Source: Ciona savignyi
Lineage: Eukaryota > Chordata > Ascidiacea > Phlebobranchia > Cionidae
Length of the DNA stretch: 64,000 nucleotides
Direction: 5' to 3'
Assembly (NCBI GenBank): GCA_000149265.1
Contig: CH003372.1
Coordinates: 1-64,000, forward strand
A program made the position numbers and the translations under genes. Shown here piece after piece: positions 53,801 to 64,000 of this stretch. Every line of letters begins with the position of its first letter. Within the stretch, counting starts at the first letter, position 1. The notes under the pieces are model-generated. The model had not been told where the DNA came from and ran no database searches. It worked only from the letters and a program-made list of their open reading frames with translations.

Positions 53801-56800
53801 CCATAAGCGACACTTACACAATTAATCTTAAACTGAATAATGCTTCTTTGGACATTAACAATGATTTCCCCAATTCTTGTTGTACCCCACCTCGGTAAAC
53901 ACAAAGTAGTAAACATTTAAAACGATATAATTGCATGAGGGCAACACTAAAGAAAGGGAAAGAAAACTGCTCAATAAAACTATGTACTCTAATTCTAACT
54001 TTTTAGCCCCAGTGTTTTAAATCTGATGATCTATCCCAGTTAAGCATTTAGTCTGCTTCCTTCAGGACACTGGCCAACTTGACAGCTATATCCCAGATGA
54101 TAGCTCAGGGCGCTTGAGTAATGGGCCTTCTATGACCTACATTTCTGGTTCCGGACTATAGTGGGGCGCCCGTACTAATGAAGTGTAACCCCTCCCCAAA
54201 ACACTAATCTTAACCCAATAAATAACGATAACTTTAACCCCGGCCCTTCCACTAACTTAATCATTATTTTAATAAAGCAGTTTTCCTTCCTCCCGTATAG
54301 ATTTCCCTTTGCATCAGCACGGAGAGAAATCCAAACAATTGCTCATAGCTTTCATAAAACTAAACCTGCTTCGACAATCTGTCTCTGCAAACGTGGTTTT
54401 CTTTGAGATTAGCATCATGTCCTAGAAAAATACTAGGATATCCGTGTTTATCCCCGTGAATACAGAACACTTGATAGTAATCACAGGGACAATCGTCAGA
54501 TTACCTCGTGCTCACCGTCGGATTACTGTAACGGGAGATATTGCAATGTGTTGTATAACTTTAAGTCAAATTTTCTAGAAAAAATAAATAAAGGTTAACC
54601 CTTTACTAAAGCCAGCTTCATAGCAATATTTTATTTTTACCCATATAATACTGTTTAAAAGTCATAATATAGACATGATTAAAAAACTAGTTTTGCCCTT
54701 TTTTCCTTTTTTTTATACAAAATAGTCTCTCTAATCTGTGTTATTGTTATAATACAAGTATAAAAAATTGTAATTTCGAATTATAAAATTTTTAGATTTA
54801 GATTCCCTTTAATTTACAATTCAGCTCAACCTTGTATAGTTACTCTTAATCTTTGGTATACTTATAAACGAACAAAAAATGTAAAACTAGGAAAATTATT
54901 AAATTTTGAATTCAATTCTTCTATGGGTTTAGATTTAGATTTCATTTTCTTTCAATCCACAATTCAGTTGAACCTTCTAGTTGTACCAACACCACCTTGC
55001 TGGTTGGTTAAGCCACATATTGTTATCCTTGGTAAGCCACCTTGCCTCCCAATACAAGTGCAAAGCCTCCCTTGTGCAAACAAGTAATTTCCACGCTTGT
55101 TTTAACACTAAAAGGACTTGTTTGGTGTAGCTATACTGGACAAAAAGAGGGAATTAGGGAAACTGTCCAATAAAACTATTGAAGATAATATAACCTTAAC
55201 TAATTTTCTAACCCGAGTCCCAACTCTTACCCAAGAGTAATTTGTAACCCCAGACCCTGCCCTAAACCCTGCTTTCCCAAAACTTATCTTCTAAATTACG
55301 CACAACTCTAGCACAAGTCTTAATTCTTAACCAGGTCCTAACCCCTAACACCAACACCTACTTCCTAACACCAGTCCCAGTTCTAAACCTAGCCCAAACC
55401 CACCCCTAACACCAACCCAATCCTAACCCTAACTCTAAACATATTCCCCTAATATATTTTATTAATCAGTTTCCCTCCCTTTTCCTATTTTAAGACTTCC
55501 TTGTGGTTTATTGTGTAGCTCTGGTTAATTGGATGGAATGTATTGGGCGTTTCTTGGCCACAATATAATGATAACCAGATCCTTTGTGTTTGTTTGAGCT
55601 GAACTAGGAAAAAGTTTAAATAAAACTAAAAATCTATCATTTTAAAACATTTCCAAAATTATTTGAACACTTAAAATTGCTTCAGAATATAATGAGCATC
55701 AATATTTTGTTCCTAAATTCTTTATTTTGTTTAAACGTAGAGTACCACATTCTTCATAAGATTACAGCGCTTTCGCGGTGGCCCAACGAATAATGCATCG
55801 GCGTCGCTTAAGCCGTCGGTTTCATGGCGTTCTAAACACGCGCATTCTTCGGTCTTCGGAACCCAAAATCCAGTTCCAAGTCACGCTTTATCGCCGCGAT
55901 CGAACCGAAATCTCGCGTCTCGCTCCATCGACGGTGCAAAGCGATTGTAGCTGCGCGCGCAGTAACAATAGAGCGACGGTGGCGGCCTCTAAAGGAGTCG
56001 ATTGCACGAGAATAGAAACGAAATTGCCGTCAACGCCTAAGGGCGGTTCTGCTTCGCGTAAACACACTCCGTTCCGCTTTGGTTTAAATCGTCGAGTTCT
56101 TAACATTCCTGCCCGCTGGCCCGTTCCGTTCCGCTCTGTTTCCACTGTTCCGCGCGAACGACTGCGGCACAGTGCTCTAGGAAAGTACGACATCGCACTC
56201 TACTTTTCTTCAGTACTGTGAACATGGTCGCCTCGCCCTTCGCCAGTCTGGTAGAGCTTAGATCAGTCGGCGCCGCTTAGATCAAAGACTCCAGTGGGTA
56301 TTGCAGTTTCACAGTGGTTATATACTGCCTGTGGTTTCAACTCAACATGCAGTATATCCAATGTGACATTGCGGGACCAAATCTCGTCAATTAAAACCAA
56401 TAAATAGTGTCACAACGGTAAGTTGGTTTAAACCATTCGATTCTAATGTTAAACAGAAGGCTGTTTTGTCAGCGGTTTCAGATAAACTTTATTCGGCAGA
56501 TTACTTCACAAGCCAAGCGGACGAACTTACCACACAGAGTTTCATCCACCGAAGAAAACAATGACGGATGATGTAAGTGATTTTTTTTTATCTTTGGACG
56601 TTTTGCGGTGCGTGTTGCGTTTTTAACTTAAGTTTAAATTGCCGGTGCGTTTTGCGTTGCGCTTTTAACTTAGTTAAAAATTCCGTAGCGTTTTGCGTTT
56701 CGTTTTTTACATCAAGTTCGAAATGCCGCAGCTATTTGCGTTGCGTTTTTAACTTAGTTTAAAAAGCTGCATCGTATTACGTACCGTTTTTCGTTTTTAA

Positions 56801-58030
56801 CTCAGTTAAAAATTCCGAAACGTTTTGCGTTGCATTTTTTACATCAAGTTCGAAATGCCGCTACGTATTGCGTTGCGTTTTTAACTTGTTTAAAATGCCG
56901 CATCGTTTAACGCAGCGTTTCGCATTGCACTTCGAGAAGTTTCGTTCCGGTTCAATGTCTGAGAGTCGAGACTGCGCTCGTGAGAACCGCCCACAGGGAC
57001 CACGAAAGAATGTTCCCATTTCCTAGTTTCCAACTACAACACTTGTCTCGTCGAATATAAGTTTCGCCAATCGAATCGGGTTTTATTTTTATTTTTCTCA
57101 AATCGGGTTTATATTTTTCTTTCTTAAATCAGGTTTCCTATTTTTCTTTTGTTTCGTCAGTTATATCGGGATTATTTTTCTTTCGCCTAAATTTCCTAGT
57201 TTGAAACATTACGACGCCGTCTCGTCGAATATAAGTTTCGTTCATCAAATCGAGTTTCGGCGCATTTTCTGTCCTCGTGTTTATACAGTGTTTATACAGC
57301 CAACACTATGGTCACGACGCCAAGTTAATACCGCCTATTAACCTATTTTCTTCAGATTACAGGTGAACCACTCGTCCGACGAAGCGATGACAATGAAGTC
57401 GCCCTCAAAACTCGCCTTGAAGCTTACCACCGTATGACGATGCCTTTGGTCGATTATTACGCGAAGAAACGCCTTCATTCGCGCGTCGACGCCTCGCAAT
57501 CACCAGACGTCGTGTACAAGAGCATACGTGCAACATTCCTTAAATGCCGTAAGTTAAAAAGCCGTTTAACCTGTGAAACTCGACTAAACCGAATTTTTTT
57601 TTTTGCTTAATGTAAGTAAAGCCAGGTTTAGTTTTAACGGCCACGTCATTTTTTCTCCGTATTACCGTGTCTGTTCACAGACGTGTTTTAACTACTGTAG
57701 TTTTGCTTTTTTATTTACATCCTCATTTTAAATAACTATGCAATTCTTTTTTCTAATGTAATAAAGGAGCAAAGAAATAAACAAACTAAACTATTTTTTT
57801 TCCTAGTTTAAAAAAAATCGTTTGGAGGAATTTTTTTACAGTTTTGAAATTTTTAGTTTTAAATTTTTATTTTCTAAACCGAACAATTTTATTTTCTAGT
57901 TTGAAATATAGTATCATCGTGCAATTGCTACCTTATCAATATCATCAAGCACGGACGAACGACGGCGCTCGTACTACGCTTTGTCAAACAAACCAGTCCA
58001 TACTGTAATAAAATGTTTTAGTTTTGAATC
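50882..58030 (+). CDS. AK2: Adenylate kinase 2 (mitochondrial), about 230 aa, apparent frameshift in exon 1
   Basis: Exons: 50882-51000 (start ATG 50912), 51524-51628, 52179-52310, 53492-53586, 56500-56572, 57356-57548 and a probable terminal exon from 57900 (stop at 57902-57904). AK2 converts ATP + AMP to 2 ADP in the intermembrane space. Visible motifs are the P-loop GPPGAGKGT, the NMP-binding [18 protein letters not shown], and a long LID ([16 protein letters not shown]...ITGEPLVRR), which marks the AK2/long type; then [16 protein letters not shown]. From exon 2 on all phases close. In exon 1 the ATG at 50912 and the P-loop are in different frames: a run of five Gs at 50931-50935 would need six. 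Exon 1 begins after a good acceptor (TTTGCTTTCCAG), 30 bp before ATG, so it may receive a leader by cis- or trans-splicing. If the last donor is skipped, a 21-codon tail ends at 57610. A polyadenylation signal is at 58007-58012. Confidence 0.85.
51800..51985. mobile_element. MITE in intron 2 of AK2
   Basis: GCAACACTAAAACGAGGGAT and CACTGCACACTAAAATTATG left, TTTTAGTGTGCAGTTTACC right. Nearly complete. Confidence 0.65.
52901..52955. repeat. Perfect 27-bp palindrome in intron 3 of AK2
   Basis: The arm CCAGTTTTGTTAATTAACAT plus GTTAATT (52901-52927) is exactly complementary to 52929-52955, with one A between. Within each arm TTAATTAACATGTTAATT is itself self-complementary. It would extrude as a hairpin or cruciform. 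Confidence 0.95.
53040..53155 (+). repeat. Short tandem, AATGTTTATCAGAAGTGT unit
   Basis: Four to five copies of a 20-30 bp unit in intron 3 of AK2. Confidence 0.7.
53938..54310. mobile_element. MITE with a 150-bp internal insertion (intron 4 of AK2)
   Basis: GGGCAACACTAAAGAAAGGG left end and a GCAGTTTTCCTTCCTCCCG right end. The core is split: about 54010-54180 is foreign sequence between the two halves. A SINE fragment follows at 54425-54560 (minus). Confidence 0.5.
55140..55497. repeat. Expanded TAACCC-like core of a MITE
   Basis: The ends are AAGAGGGAATTAGGGAAACT and CAGTTTCCCTCCCTTTTCC, as in the 'GGGAAACTG' MITE family. The centre has grown into a degenerate array of CCTAACCC, CCCTAAAC and CCAACTC words (about 55195-55445), resembling diverged telomere-type repeats. 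Confidence 0.6.
55770..56300. other. CpG-rich island inside intron 4 of AK2
   Basis: About 500 bp of strikingly CpG-rich sequence (CGCGATCGAACCG, GCGCGCGCAGTAAC, TTCCGCGCGAACGAC) lies in an otherwise AT-rich intron. Overlapping open frames on both strands (147 codons at 55778-56221 plus, 101 codons at 55888-56193 minus) are explained by scarcity of stop codons in GC-rich DNA; neither has a recognisable domain. It could be an internal promoter or a captured CpG-rich sequence. Confidence 0.45.
56590..56935 (+). repeat. Higher-order tandem repeat in intron 5 of AK2
   Basis: There are seven units of about 40-48 bp, each with CGTTTTGCGTTGCGTTTTT. They have three alternating endings: AACTTAGTTTAAA, AACTCAGTTAAAAATTCCG and ACATCAAGTTCGAAATGCCG. 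The order repeats as a trimer of about 127 bp. It starts 18 bp after the exon 5 donor. Confidence 0.75.
57020..57260 (+). repeat. Imperfect direct duplication in intron 5 of AK2
   Basis: TCTCGTCGAATATAAGTTTC occurs at about 57046 and 57222, each preceded by a TTTCCTAGTTT word. The intervening part is a degenerate AATCGGGTTTATTTTTCTTT array. Confidence 0.6.
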
Positions 58031-59064
58031 GTATTGAACTGGTGTTGTGTTAAATCATTGGTAATAAATTTCTATGCATTTAAATAGCGTGAAATCAGAT
58101 CTGAATTAAGTTTGTTATTCAATGCACGATTTTATATGTTAAGTTACAAACCGGGCAAGTAAGTTTCGAATCCATGATTGTTAGGTTTCTTTGTATTTGG
58201 GTTAGGCGCACTAACCATGTAGCCACCAATCCTTAATTTAAATCGATTGCAAGTCGAATACGAGGTTTAATACCCAAGTTCTTATTGATAATTAAACTAT
58301 ATACCGTACATCTTTAAATGGCGTGTAATTCGGAATATACATTTTGCCGTATTTCTGCCGACGTTACGATTTAGTTTAGCTAGGATATTAATGTTTTTTT
58401 TTCTCGTAAAATTGATATCGGGATAGCTATTACCTGAAATGGAATTCTAGACTAGAAAGAGGAGGCGTTTAACTAATTATTCTCCCTATCTCTCAATGCA
58501 AACTGACCTCACAAAAAAGGCTATCACAGTTTAGTTTATTTTTTGTTTCCACGATGAAAACACGAAGCAGGACTATTGATAAAAAATTGGAAAACGACAG
58601 TCGTTAGAACACGTCTAAAAAACACAGTAAGTCTTACAGTTATTTTAGATACGATATTTATGCAAGGGGGTGTTATCACACAGGCAATCGTCAGATTACC
58701 CCGCGCCCACAGTCGAATTACTGCTATTATTTTAAGGGCTTGGCACTGTACGAAGGTAAAATAAAACACTCTCCATACAACACACCAATATATCAGTGAT
58801 AGCAGGGGGCTAGTCCGACGATAGGCTTGATAATTTGCGGACTTCCCCGCTATAAATGACACGCTTATCCATTAAAATATAAATTTACAACACTTGTAAT
58901 AGCCGTTGTTACACTCATAGCATCTGGTAGAAGAAAAATGGGTAGCGGAACTATATAAGTTCCTTGCATATATTACAAACGCCGTTGGATTTTGTTTAAA
59001 CCAATGGGCAACGAAAAGGTCGTACAACGAACATATAGCTTGTCGAATAAAATCATTTAATATT

Positions 59065-59660
59065 CAGGGAAAGGGTTACGCAGATTCGAAACTGGGCGCT
59101 ATCTAGTCGATTGTTGTCCTGTGTTAGGCACTTAACGAACATTGCCTGAACCAAAAATGGGCTGTTCCAAAATTGAGGGAACGTCTCAATCATACACAAC
59201 AAAATGCATTACCAACGATAACGCGAGGTAATCTAACCCCATGTGTTAACCCCGTTATGATAACGCGAGGTAATCTAACCCCGTATGTTAACCACCTTCC
59301 GTTTGCTCATTAACGGGAATAAACATAAATCTCCTATCCCTGTAATTAATATGTTTCTTCAGTTTTAGTGCAACCCTCGTAAAGAATACCACGAGGTAAG
59401 ATATTTATGTTTATCCTCGGCAATAAAAACGCAAGTCGCGCGGGCAATCGTCAGTGCCCACCCTAGGGTTATATGAGCTATTGCAGTGTATTGTGTATGA
59501 TTGAGACGTTTTTTCACTTTCGTAGAACCCATTAATCCATTGGGTTCAGGCAATGTCCGTTAATTGCCTTGATCAAGGATACAACCGAGTGGTGAGCGAC
59601 GAGTTTCGAAATTGCAACCTTTCGATTAAAAGGCGACGCACTTAACCGCCAAGCGAATCG
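59065..59660. mobile_element. Two SINEs in inverted (tail-to-tail) arrangement
   Basis: 59065-59340 is on the plus strand and 59395-59660 on the minus strand, about 55 bp apart. The plus copy has an internal duplication of CGATAACGCGAGGTAATCTAACCCC-type sequence (59216-59285). Confidence 0.65.
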
Positions 59661-60447
59661 GTCGCGTAATTTACTAATAAGGCAATCACATTTAAAAATC
59701 ATCCGTTTACGATTTCATGCTTTTTAATTTAAATTTTAAATTATTTTCTCACTTTGCTACCCAATTCTTTCCAATTGTGAACAAAAATGGCGAAGGTATA
59801 AAAGCTTTTCCCTTGACGACATGAAAAAGGCTTTGGTGTTTTGGATTAAAAGGGCTAGACCTGTCTGGAAGGGCTGGTAGCGTTGTCTTCCGTTACGGAT
59901 TTGGGTAGGGTTATCGGCTAAAGTGTGTTTAGACAGTACGCTACACCGTTTAGCTTGTATGGCGTGGTTTCCCAGTATGATCAATAAATGTATTTTAATC
60001 TACGTCAAGTTAATGTGATATTAAAGGCGTGTAGTATCGTTTTTAGATATAATTTATTAGATTGTAAACGTGATTAAACGACTTTCGTTTCGCCGTCTAT
60101 TTTATTTCACCCTAGACGGTCCTGTTGCGTGTTTTTATCGTGAAAACCAAATAAATAAAATCAACTTTCATTTTCCAGCCATTTTTTTTATATTATTAAC
60201 GTTTGTAGTGAACGTATTTTTCTTCGCTAAAAATCAGTCGAAAAAGAAATCATCACCGTAAGGTTAATTTATTTTTAACAGAAGTTGACCTCATTAGCAG
60301 ACTTTGTGTTTTATGCTGTTTATTCATTGTGTTCCTTAAAGTTTAAGTTCAAGTTCTTCCGAGAAAGGAGAGAACTAATTTCAACTCACTACAAATGTTC
60401 TTCATTCAAATCGAAGTAAGTAGATTAGATTGCTAAAACGGGTGTCT

Positions 60448-60654
60448 TTAAATACTACAGGACCGCTTGGACCGCTTTGATCGCTTGGATCACTTAGATT
60501 GCTATGGAAAGTAATTCTAACCCTGTCCCAAACACTAATCTCAACCCCAGAACTAACTTTAACCCCAACCCTAACATTAATATCATGGCTTTTGTAATTA
60601 CGAAGTATAGTAAGCGTGCGCTCCATGCAATCCTGTAGTATTTAGAGGTACCGG
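60448..60654. mobile_element. Foldback MITE, 'CTAAATACTACAGGACCGCTT' family, copy 1
   Basis: Inverted ends of about 20-30 bp (AAATACTACAGGACCGCTTG; CCTGTAGTATTTAGAGG). The core CTAATCTCAACCCCAGAACT is shared with the 'GGGAAACTG' MITEs. Confidence 0.65.
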
Positions 60655-61056
60655 ATAAAAGTTATAGGGGCATCACCAATAGGGGAAAATAAAGGGAAAC
60701 TGCTTACTCAAACTATAAATACTAATTGCAACCCGGGAAAAACTAAAATGACAGAAAGAAGGAAAATGTGAGACTTGATTATGACATTAAGCTTATCATA
60801 ACTGTGTCTAGGCTGTTGGTTGTTATATCTTGTAGCAATTAGTATGAAATGCATTTATTAGTGGTGAAAGTATGTGTAATTGAATTTGGACTGCTAGAAT
60901 ATTCCAATCTTTGTTTGAAGGTTTAAGTGTGAATTATGTTTCTTTATTAATATTATTGTGACACTATTTGTGTTTTTCTTTTTTCTATTTTAAATAGTTA
61001 TTGTTACTATTGTAAAAATATCTTGCTGACCGAATAAAAATTGAATCTTATTTCAG

Positions 61057-63201
61057 TTAAAAGTTTTAAACGATTTGCTTGGGAAGGCACCACTGTGCGT
61101 ATTGGATATCCTCTCACACTGCGTAGCTCAGCACTTGCCTTAATTACTTTGGTAAGTAAGGTTTAATCAGTACCGGTACCAGTACCTCTAAATACTACAG
61201 GACCGCTTGGACCGCTTACTATACTTCGTAATTACAAAAGACATGACATTAATGTTAGGGTTGGGGTTAAAGTTAGTTCTGTGGTTGAGATTAGTGTTTG
61301 AAAGGGTTAAAATTACTTTCCATAGCAATCTAAGTGATCCAAGCGGTCCTGTAGTATTTAGAGGCACCCAGGTTTAATGGCCACATTATTTTTCCCCCAA
61401 TTTGTAATGTGTCTATTTACCGACGTGTTTTAACTATTGAAGTTTTGCAGTTTTATCCTGTCTCCTTGATTTGAAATAATTGTTTTATTCTTCTTTATTG
61501 TAACGAAGGAGCAAAAAAATAAACTAAACTAAGTTTTCCAGTTTGGAGCTACTAAGGTGAAAAGGTAATAGAAATCCACTAACACTGATTAGGGGACACT
61601 AAGATTATCAAGATTTTTATTTGTCTGACCGGTTAGTCTGGTAGTTTAGAGCGACACCTTTCAACCGAAAAGTTTAGGGTTCAAAACTGATCGCTAGCTA
61701 GTCAGTTGTGTCCTTGGGCAAGGCACTCAGTTAGTGTGTCACCTTTAGCTGAAAGGTTATACAAGGCACTTAGCGGACAACGCTTGATTAATATGTTTTA
61801 CTTAAATTAAAGGAACATCTTAATCATATACAACACACTGCAATTACTGCAGTAACCTGATGGTGGGCGCGAGGTAATTTTATGGTTGCTTATATGATAA
61901 CACCCTTTGTGTTTCCCCATTCAAAGGGGTTTTCATTCAACAATAATTAGTGATGTAAATACTTGTTTATTTAAGTCACAAATGACCCCTATTTTTTAAG
62001 AAAGTTTAAATATAGTTTATTACAGTATTTTTCGGCATATCCTAATATTTATTCATAATATTCCAATATTTTTCATAATACCGCAACAGTTTTGAAAATA
62101 TTTCAACATTTTTGAGATTGTAACAAAATTTTTTACTATTTTTAAAAATATACCAATAATTTCAAAATATTTTAACATTTTTGAGAATATTTTAACATTT
62201 TTGAAAATACCCTGGGCAAAAATGTTGAAAATATACAATTTTTTTTCAGAATATACTAGAAATTCTGCCAAACACAAATCGTCCCAAACTGGCTCAGACT
62301 AGAAAGCGTGTTTTCTTCAGACCAAGCAAATTCCACCTATGCGATAGGTATGTTTACTTGTTTGCACAAATTATAACCTTTATGTTTGCACAGCGACATT
62401 TTAATAGTCACTGGAAATTTGTGTTGGATTTTCGGCAATTTGATCGAAAAGTAAATAGCTTGTCATTATTTTTCACGTTTTTGTTAAAATTTGACTAAAA
62501 TAAATATGAAAATAAAAAAAATACCAATTTTTTAATTTTTATTGGAAATTTTTGCCAATTTGATTGAAAATGAATTAGCTTGTCATTTATTTCATGTTTT
62601 TTTTTTTTAAATGTTGATGTTTATCGCAACTTTATTGAGTACATACAGGTATATAAAATGGTGATATGACATTAACATGACACCTTTTTATCTTTGCTAC
62701 TATTACTGTTGAGTTGTTTGGCTAAGCTACACCTGAAAGGTTAAACCCGTAAATAAATGTGGACTATAAGCATAGATAATGTGGTTAATTAACACATATG
62801 TGGTTAAAATTTGTAGTGGATAGATATTAATTTAATTAGTTTATTTTGAGAAAAACCTAAAATCTACCTAGCATTTTACTTTCTATTTTAAATTGACAGA
62901 GCAATTTCCCAGACATAGCTAGGGGTTAACTGATTTTTTTAATATCCATTCGTGGAATTTCCATAAAATACTTGTTTTTATTTGTTTTTTATAGTTTTTG
63001 TATGGTGTGGATAAAATATCATTTCTATACATTTTCACTTTTTTTCACAATTTTAAACAAAGACATTTTTCCAACCTTGCGGCTACTTTGACAGTCATTT
63101 TCCACGCCTTGCGTTGTGTGTGTAGCTACATGCAAAAGGTCACTTTCGCTTTCAATGCTAATGAAGGGACAGAGCTTAAGACTGCATTGTTATCTGTCTA
63201 A
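61057..63201 (+). CDS. Last three exons of an unrecognised gene
   Basis: Exons 61057-61151 (entry phase 1), 62250-62347 and 63126-63201 (stop at 63199-63201) join without a frame break and give an 88-codon C-terminus. All three have AG acceptors, and the first two have good donors (TTTG|GTAAGT, GATAG|GTATGT). The peptide includes FKRFAWEGTTVRIGYPLTL, then PNTNRPKLAQTRKRVFFRPS and QKVTFAFNANEGTELKTALL. It has no signal or membrane segment and no motif that I can name. Upstream exons were not found. The possibility remains that one exon is a false match, the third being the weakest because its acceptor is GT-rich (GTGTGTGTAG). Confidence 0.45.
61186..61368. mobile_element. Foldback MITE, 'CTAAATACTACAGGACCGCTT' family, copy 2 (inverted)
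   Basis: CTCTAAATACTACAGGACCG left, CGGTCCTGTAGTATTTAGAG right. It is in opposite orientation to the copy at 60448-60654 and lies in the intron between the first two exons of the unrecognised gene. Confidence 0.7.
61628..61930 (+). mobile_element. SINE in the intron of the unrecognised gene
   Basis: Head GACCGGTTAGTCTGGTAGTT with a short repeated segment (AAGGCACT...TTAGCTGAAAGGTTATACA), then body CAACACACTGCAATTACTGC and GGTGGGCGCGAGGTAAT. The tail is lost. Confidence 0.7.
62040..62245 (+). repeat. AT-rich tandem before the middle exon
   Basis: Units of about 21-24 bp, AAAATATTTTAACATTTTTG and variants. It runs into the pyrimidine tract of the exon at 62250. Confidence 0.7.
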
Positions 63202-64000
63202 TAATAACCGCAGTTCGTGAGTGAACCAACGTTGTAACCTCAGGGATTTGAATATTCTCTTGTTTTTACAGCAGTAACACTGGTAGTATGGGGTAGGCGG
63301 CGTTTACATCCTCTTACCAGTTGATGACAGGGTGTTATACGCGAATAAATATGTCAATAACTGCTGTGGTAATTGTTTACCACCTACATTAAACGTCAGT
63401 TGCATATTGTGTATGTGTAAGCTGCAGATAGTACACAGAGTGTAAAATAACTTTTAAAAGTTAGGATGTATCTCATTTATTTAGTATTTGTAGCTACTTT
63501 ATGTTAATATTGTTATTTAAAATTTAGTAGTAGTAGCTTTATTTATTTATATTGTTATTTAGTAAGACTAGAATATTTATTTTTAATATCTTTAACGATA
63601 AAAAGTAGGCATATTGAAAACATATTTATTTGTTAATTTTATTATTTTGAGTTAGTTGCCTGTTTATTTGTTATTATTATTTTTAGTACCGATACAATTT
63701 CGTTTGTTATTACTGTATGTTTGTAACCCATTTATAAATTGGTATTATTAGTATTTTTTAATAGTTTATGCTGTTTTCAAAAGATTGTACTTCCTATAAA
63801 AGAACATTTAGTAGTTTAAGTGTAATGGTGAACCATTATATGATAGTTTATTTTACCACCTAAAATATTAAGCAATGATTAAATGGTTTGTGTGTCACTA
63901 AAGCAAGCAGATAATTTCTTAGAAAATCACCCACTGACTTTTGTAACACTGCGCTTGTATATTATTTTCAATCGAATAGCAAAATGTCCCATAACCACAT
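63202..64000. other. AT-rich right flank
   Basis: Presumed 3' UTR of the unrecognised gene followed by AT-rich sequence (for example GTAGTAGTAGC and TTATTTATTT words near 63530). I see no further gene or identifiable repeat. Confidence 0.5.

Larger units (their letters stand above)
58031..61056. other. Intergenic region right of AK2
   Basis: It contains SINE pieces (58660-58740 minus; 59065-59340 plus; 59395-59660 minus), a tRNA-like remnant (58160-58230 minus), the AATAAACTAA-tail repeat (60060-60165), a foldback MITE (60448-60654) and a MITE fragment (60670-60760). No exon is established. Upstream exons of the gene at 61057-63201 should lie here or further left but could not be identified. 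Confidence 0.5.

Noticed and set aside
55195-55445. Interstitial telomere
   Set aside because: The TAACCC-like words are irregular and lie between ordinary MITE ends. It is an expanded MITE core rather than a telomere remnant.
55778-56221. 147-codon frame with an Arg-rich product, and a 101-codon frame on the other strand
   Set aside because: Both come from CpG-rich DNA with few stops, overlap each other antisense, show no domain, and lie inside an AK2 intron. Kept only as a CpG-island observation.
60177-60258. Exon-like piece with acceptor TTTTCCAG encoding a hydrophobic tail (FILLTFVVNVFFFAKNQ) and a stop
   Set aside because: Looks like a tail anchor, but no upstream exon in phase was found. 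Its out-phase does not fit the exon at 61057, and its left half is the AATAAACTAA-tail repeat.

Overview
The window looks like nuclear DNA of an invertebrate chordate, most likely an ascidian of the Ciona type. This is inferred from AT-rich sequence, short genes with many small GT-AG introns, protein families close to their vertebrate counterparts, and a very dense load of tRNA-derived SINEs and MITEs. No database search was possible, so the species is not proven.

Layout, left to right. 1-7080 is gene-poor: a CpG-rich promoter-like patch, MITEs and two tandem arrays of tRNA-like units. 7081-8799 (minus) is a small three-exon gene I do not recognise. 8800-14147 is mainly SINEs, tRNA-like repeats and MITEs. 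14148-17114 (plus) is a complete six-exon ficolin-like gene (signal peptide, short collagen stalk, coiled coil, fibrinogen-related domain), followed by a 38-bp minisatellite. 19230-24759 (minus) is a six-exon FAXDC2-like fatty acid hydroxylase. 25627-29122 (minus) is a very young, internally deleted BEL/Pao-type LTR retrotransposon with a 5-bp target duplication. 31881-46067 (plus) is a nine-exon mitochondrial glutamate carrier (SLC25A22/A18 type). 50882-58030 (plus) is an adenylate kinase 2 gene. 61057-63201 (plus) holds the last three exons of an unrecognised gene.

The genes are unrelated housekeeping or immune genes and form no operon or pathway. Two of the products are expected in mitochondria: the glutamate carrier (inner membrane) and AK2 (intermembrane space). 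The ficolin-like protein would be a secreted lectin of innate immunity, and the hydroxylase an ER membrane di-iron enzyme. All exon models here were built by matching reading frame, splice-site phase and remembered family motifs. The phases close in every model except the AK2 first exon, which carries an apparent one-base frameshift.

The most unusual structure is in intron 3 of the glutamate carrier. The exon 3/intron 3 boundary itself has been amplified into an array of about 22 copies, most still carrying an intact 5' splice-site motif. I found no CRISPR array, no operon and no convincing novel multi-gene system.
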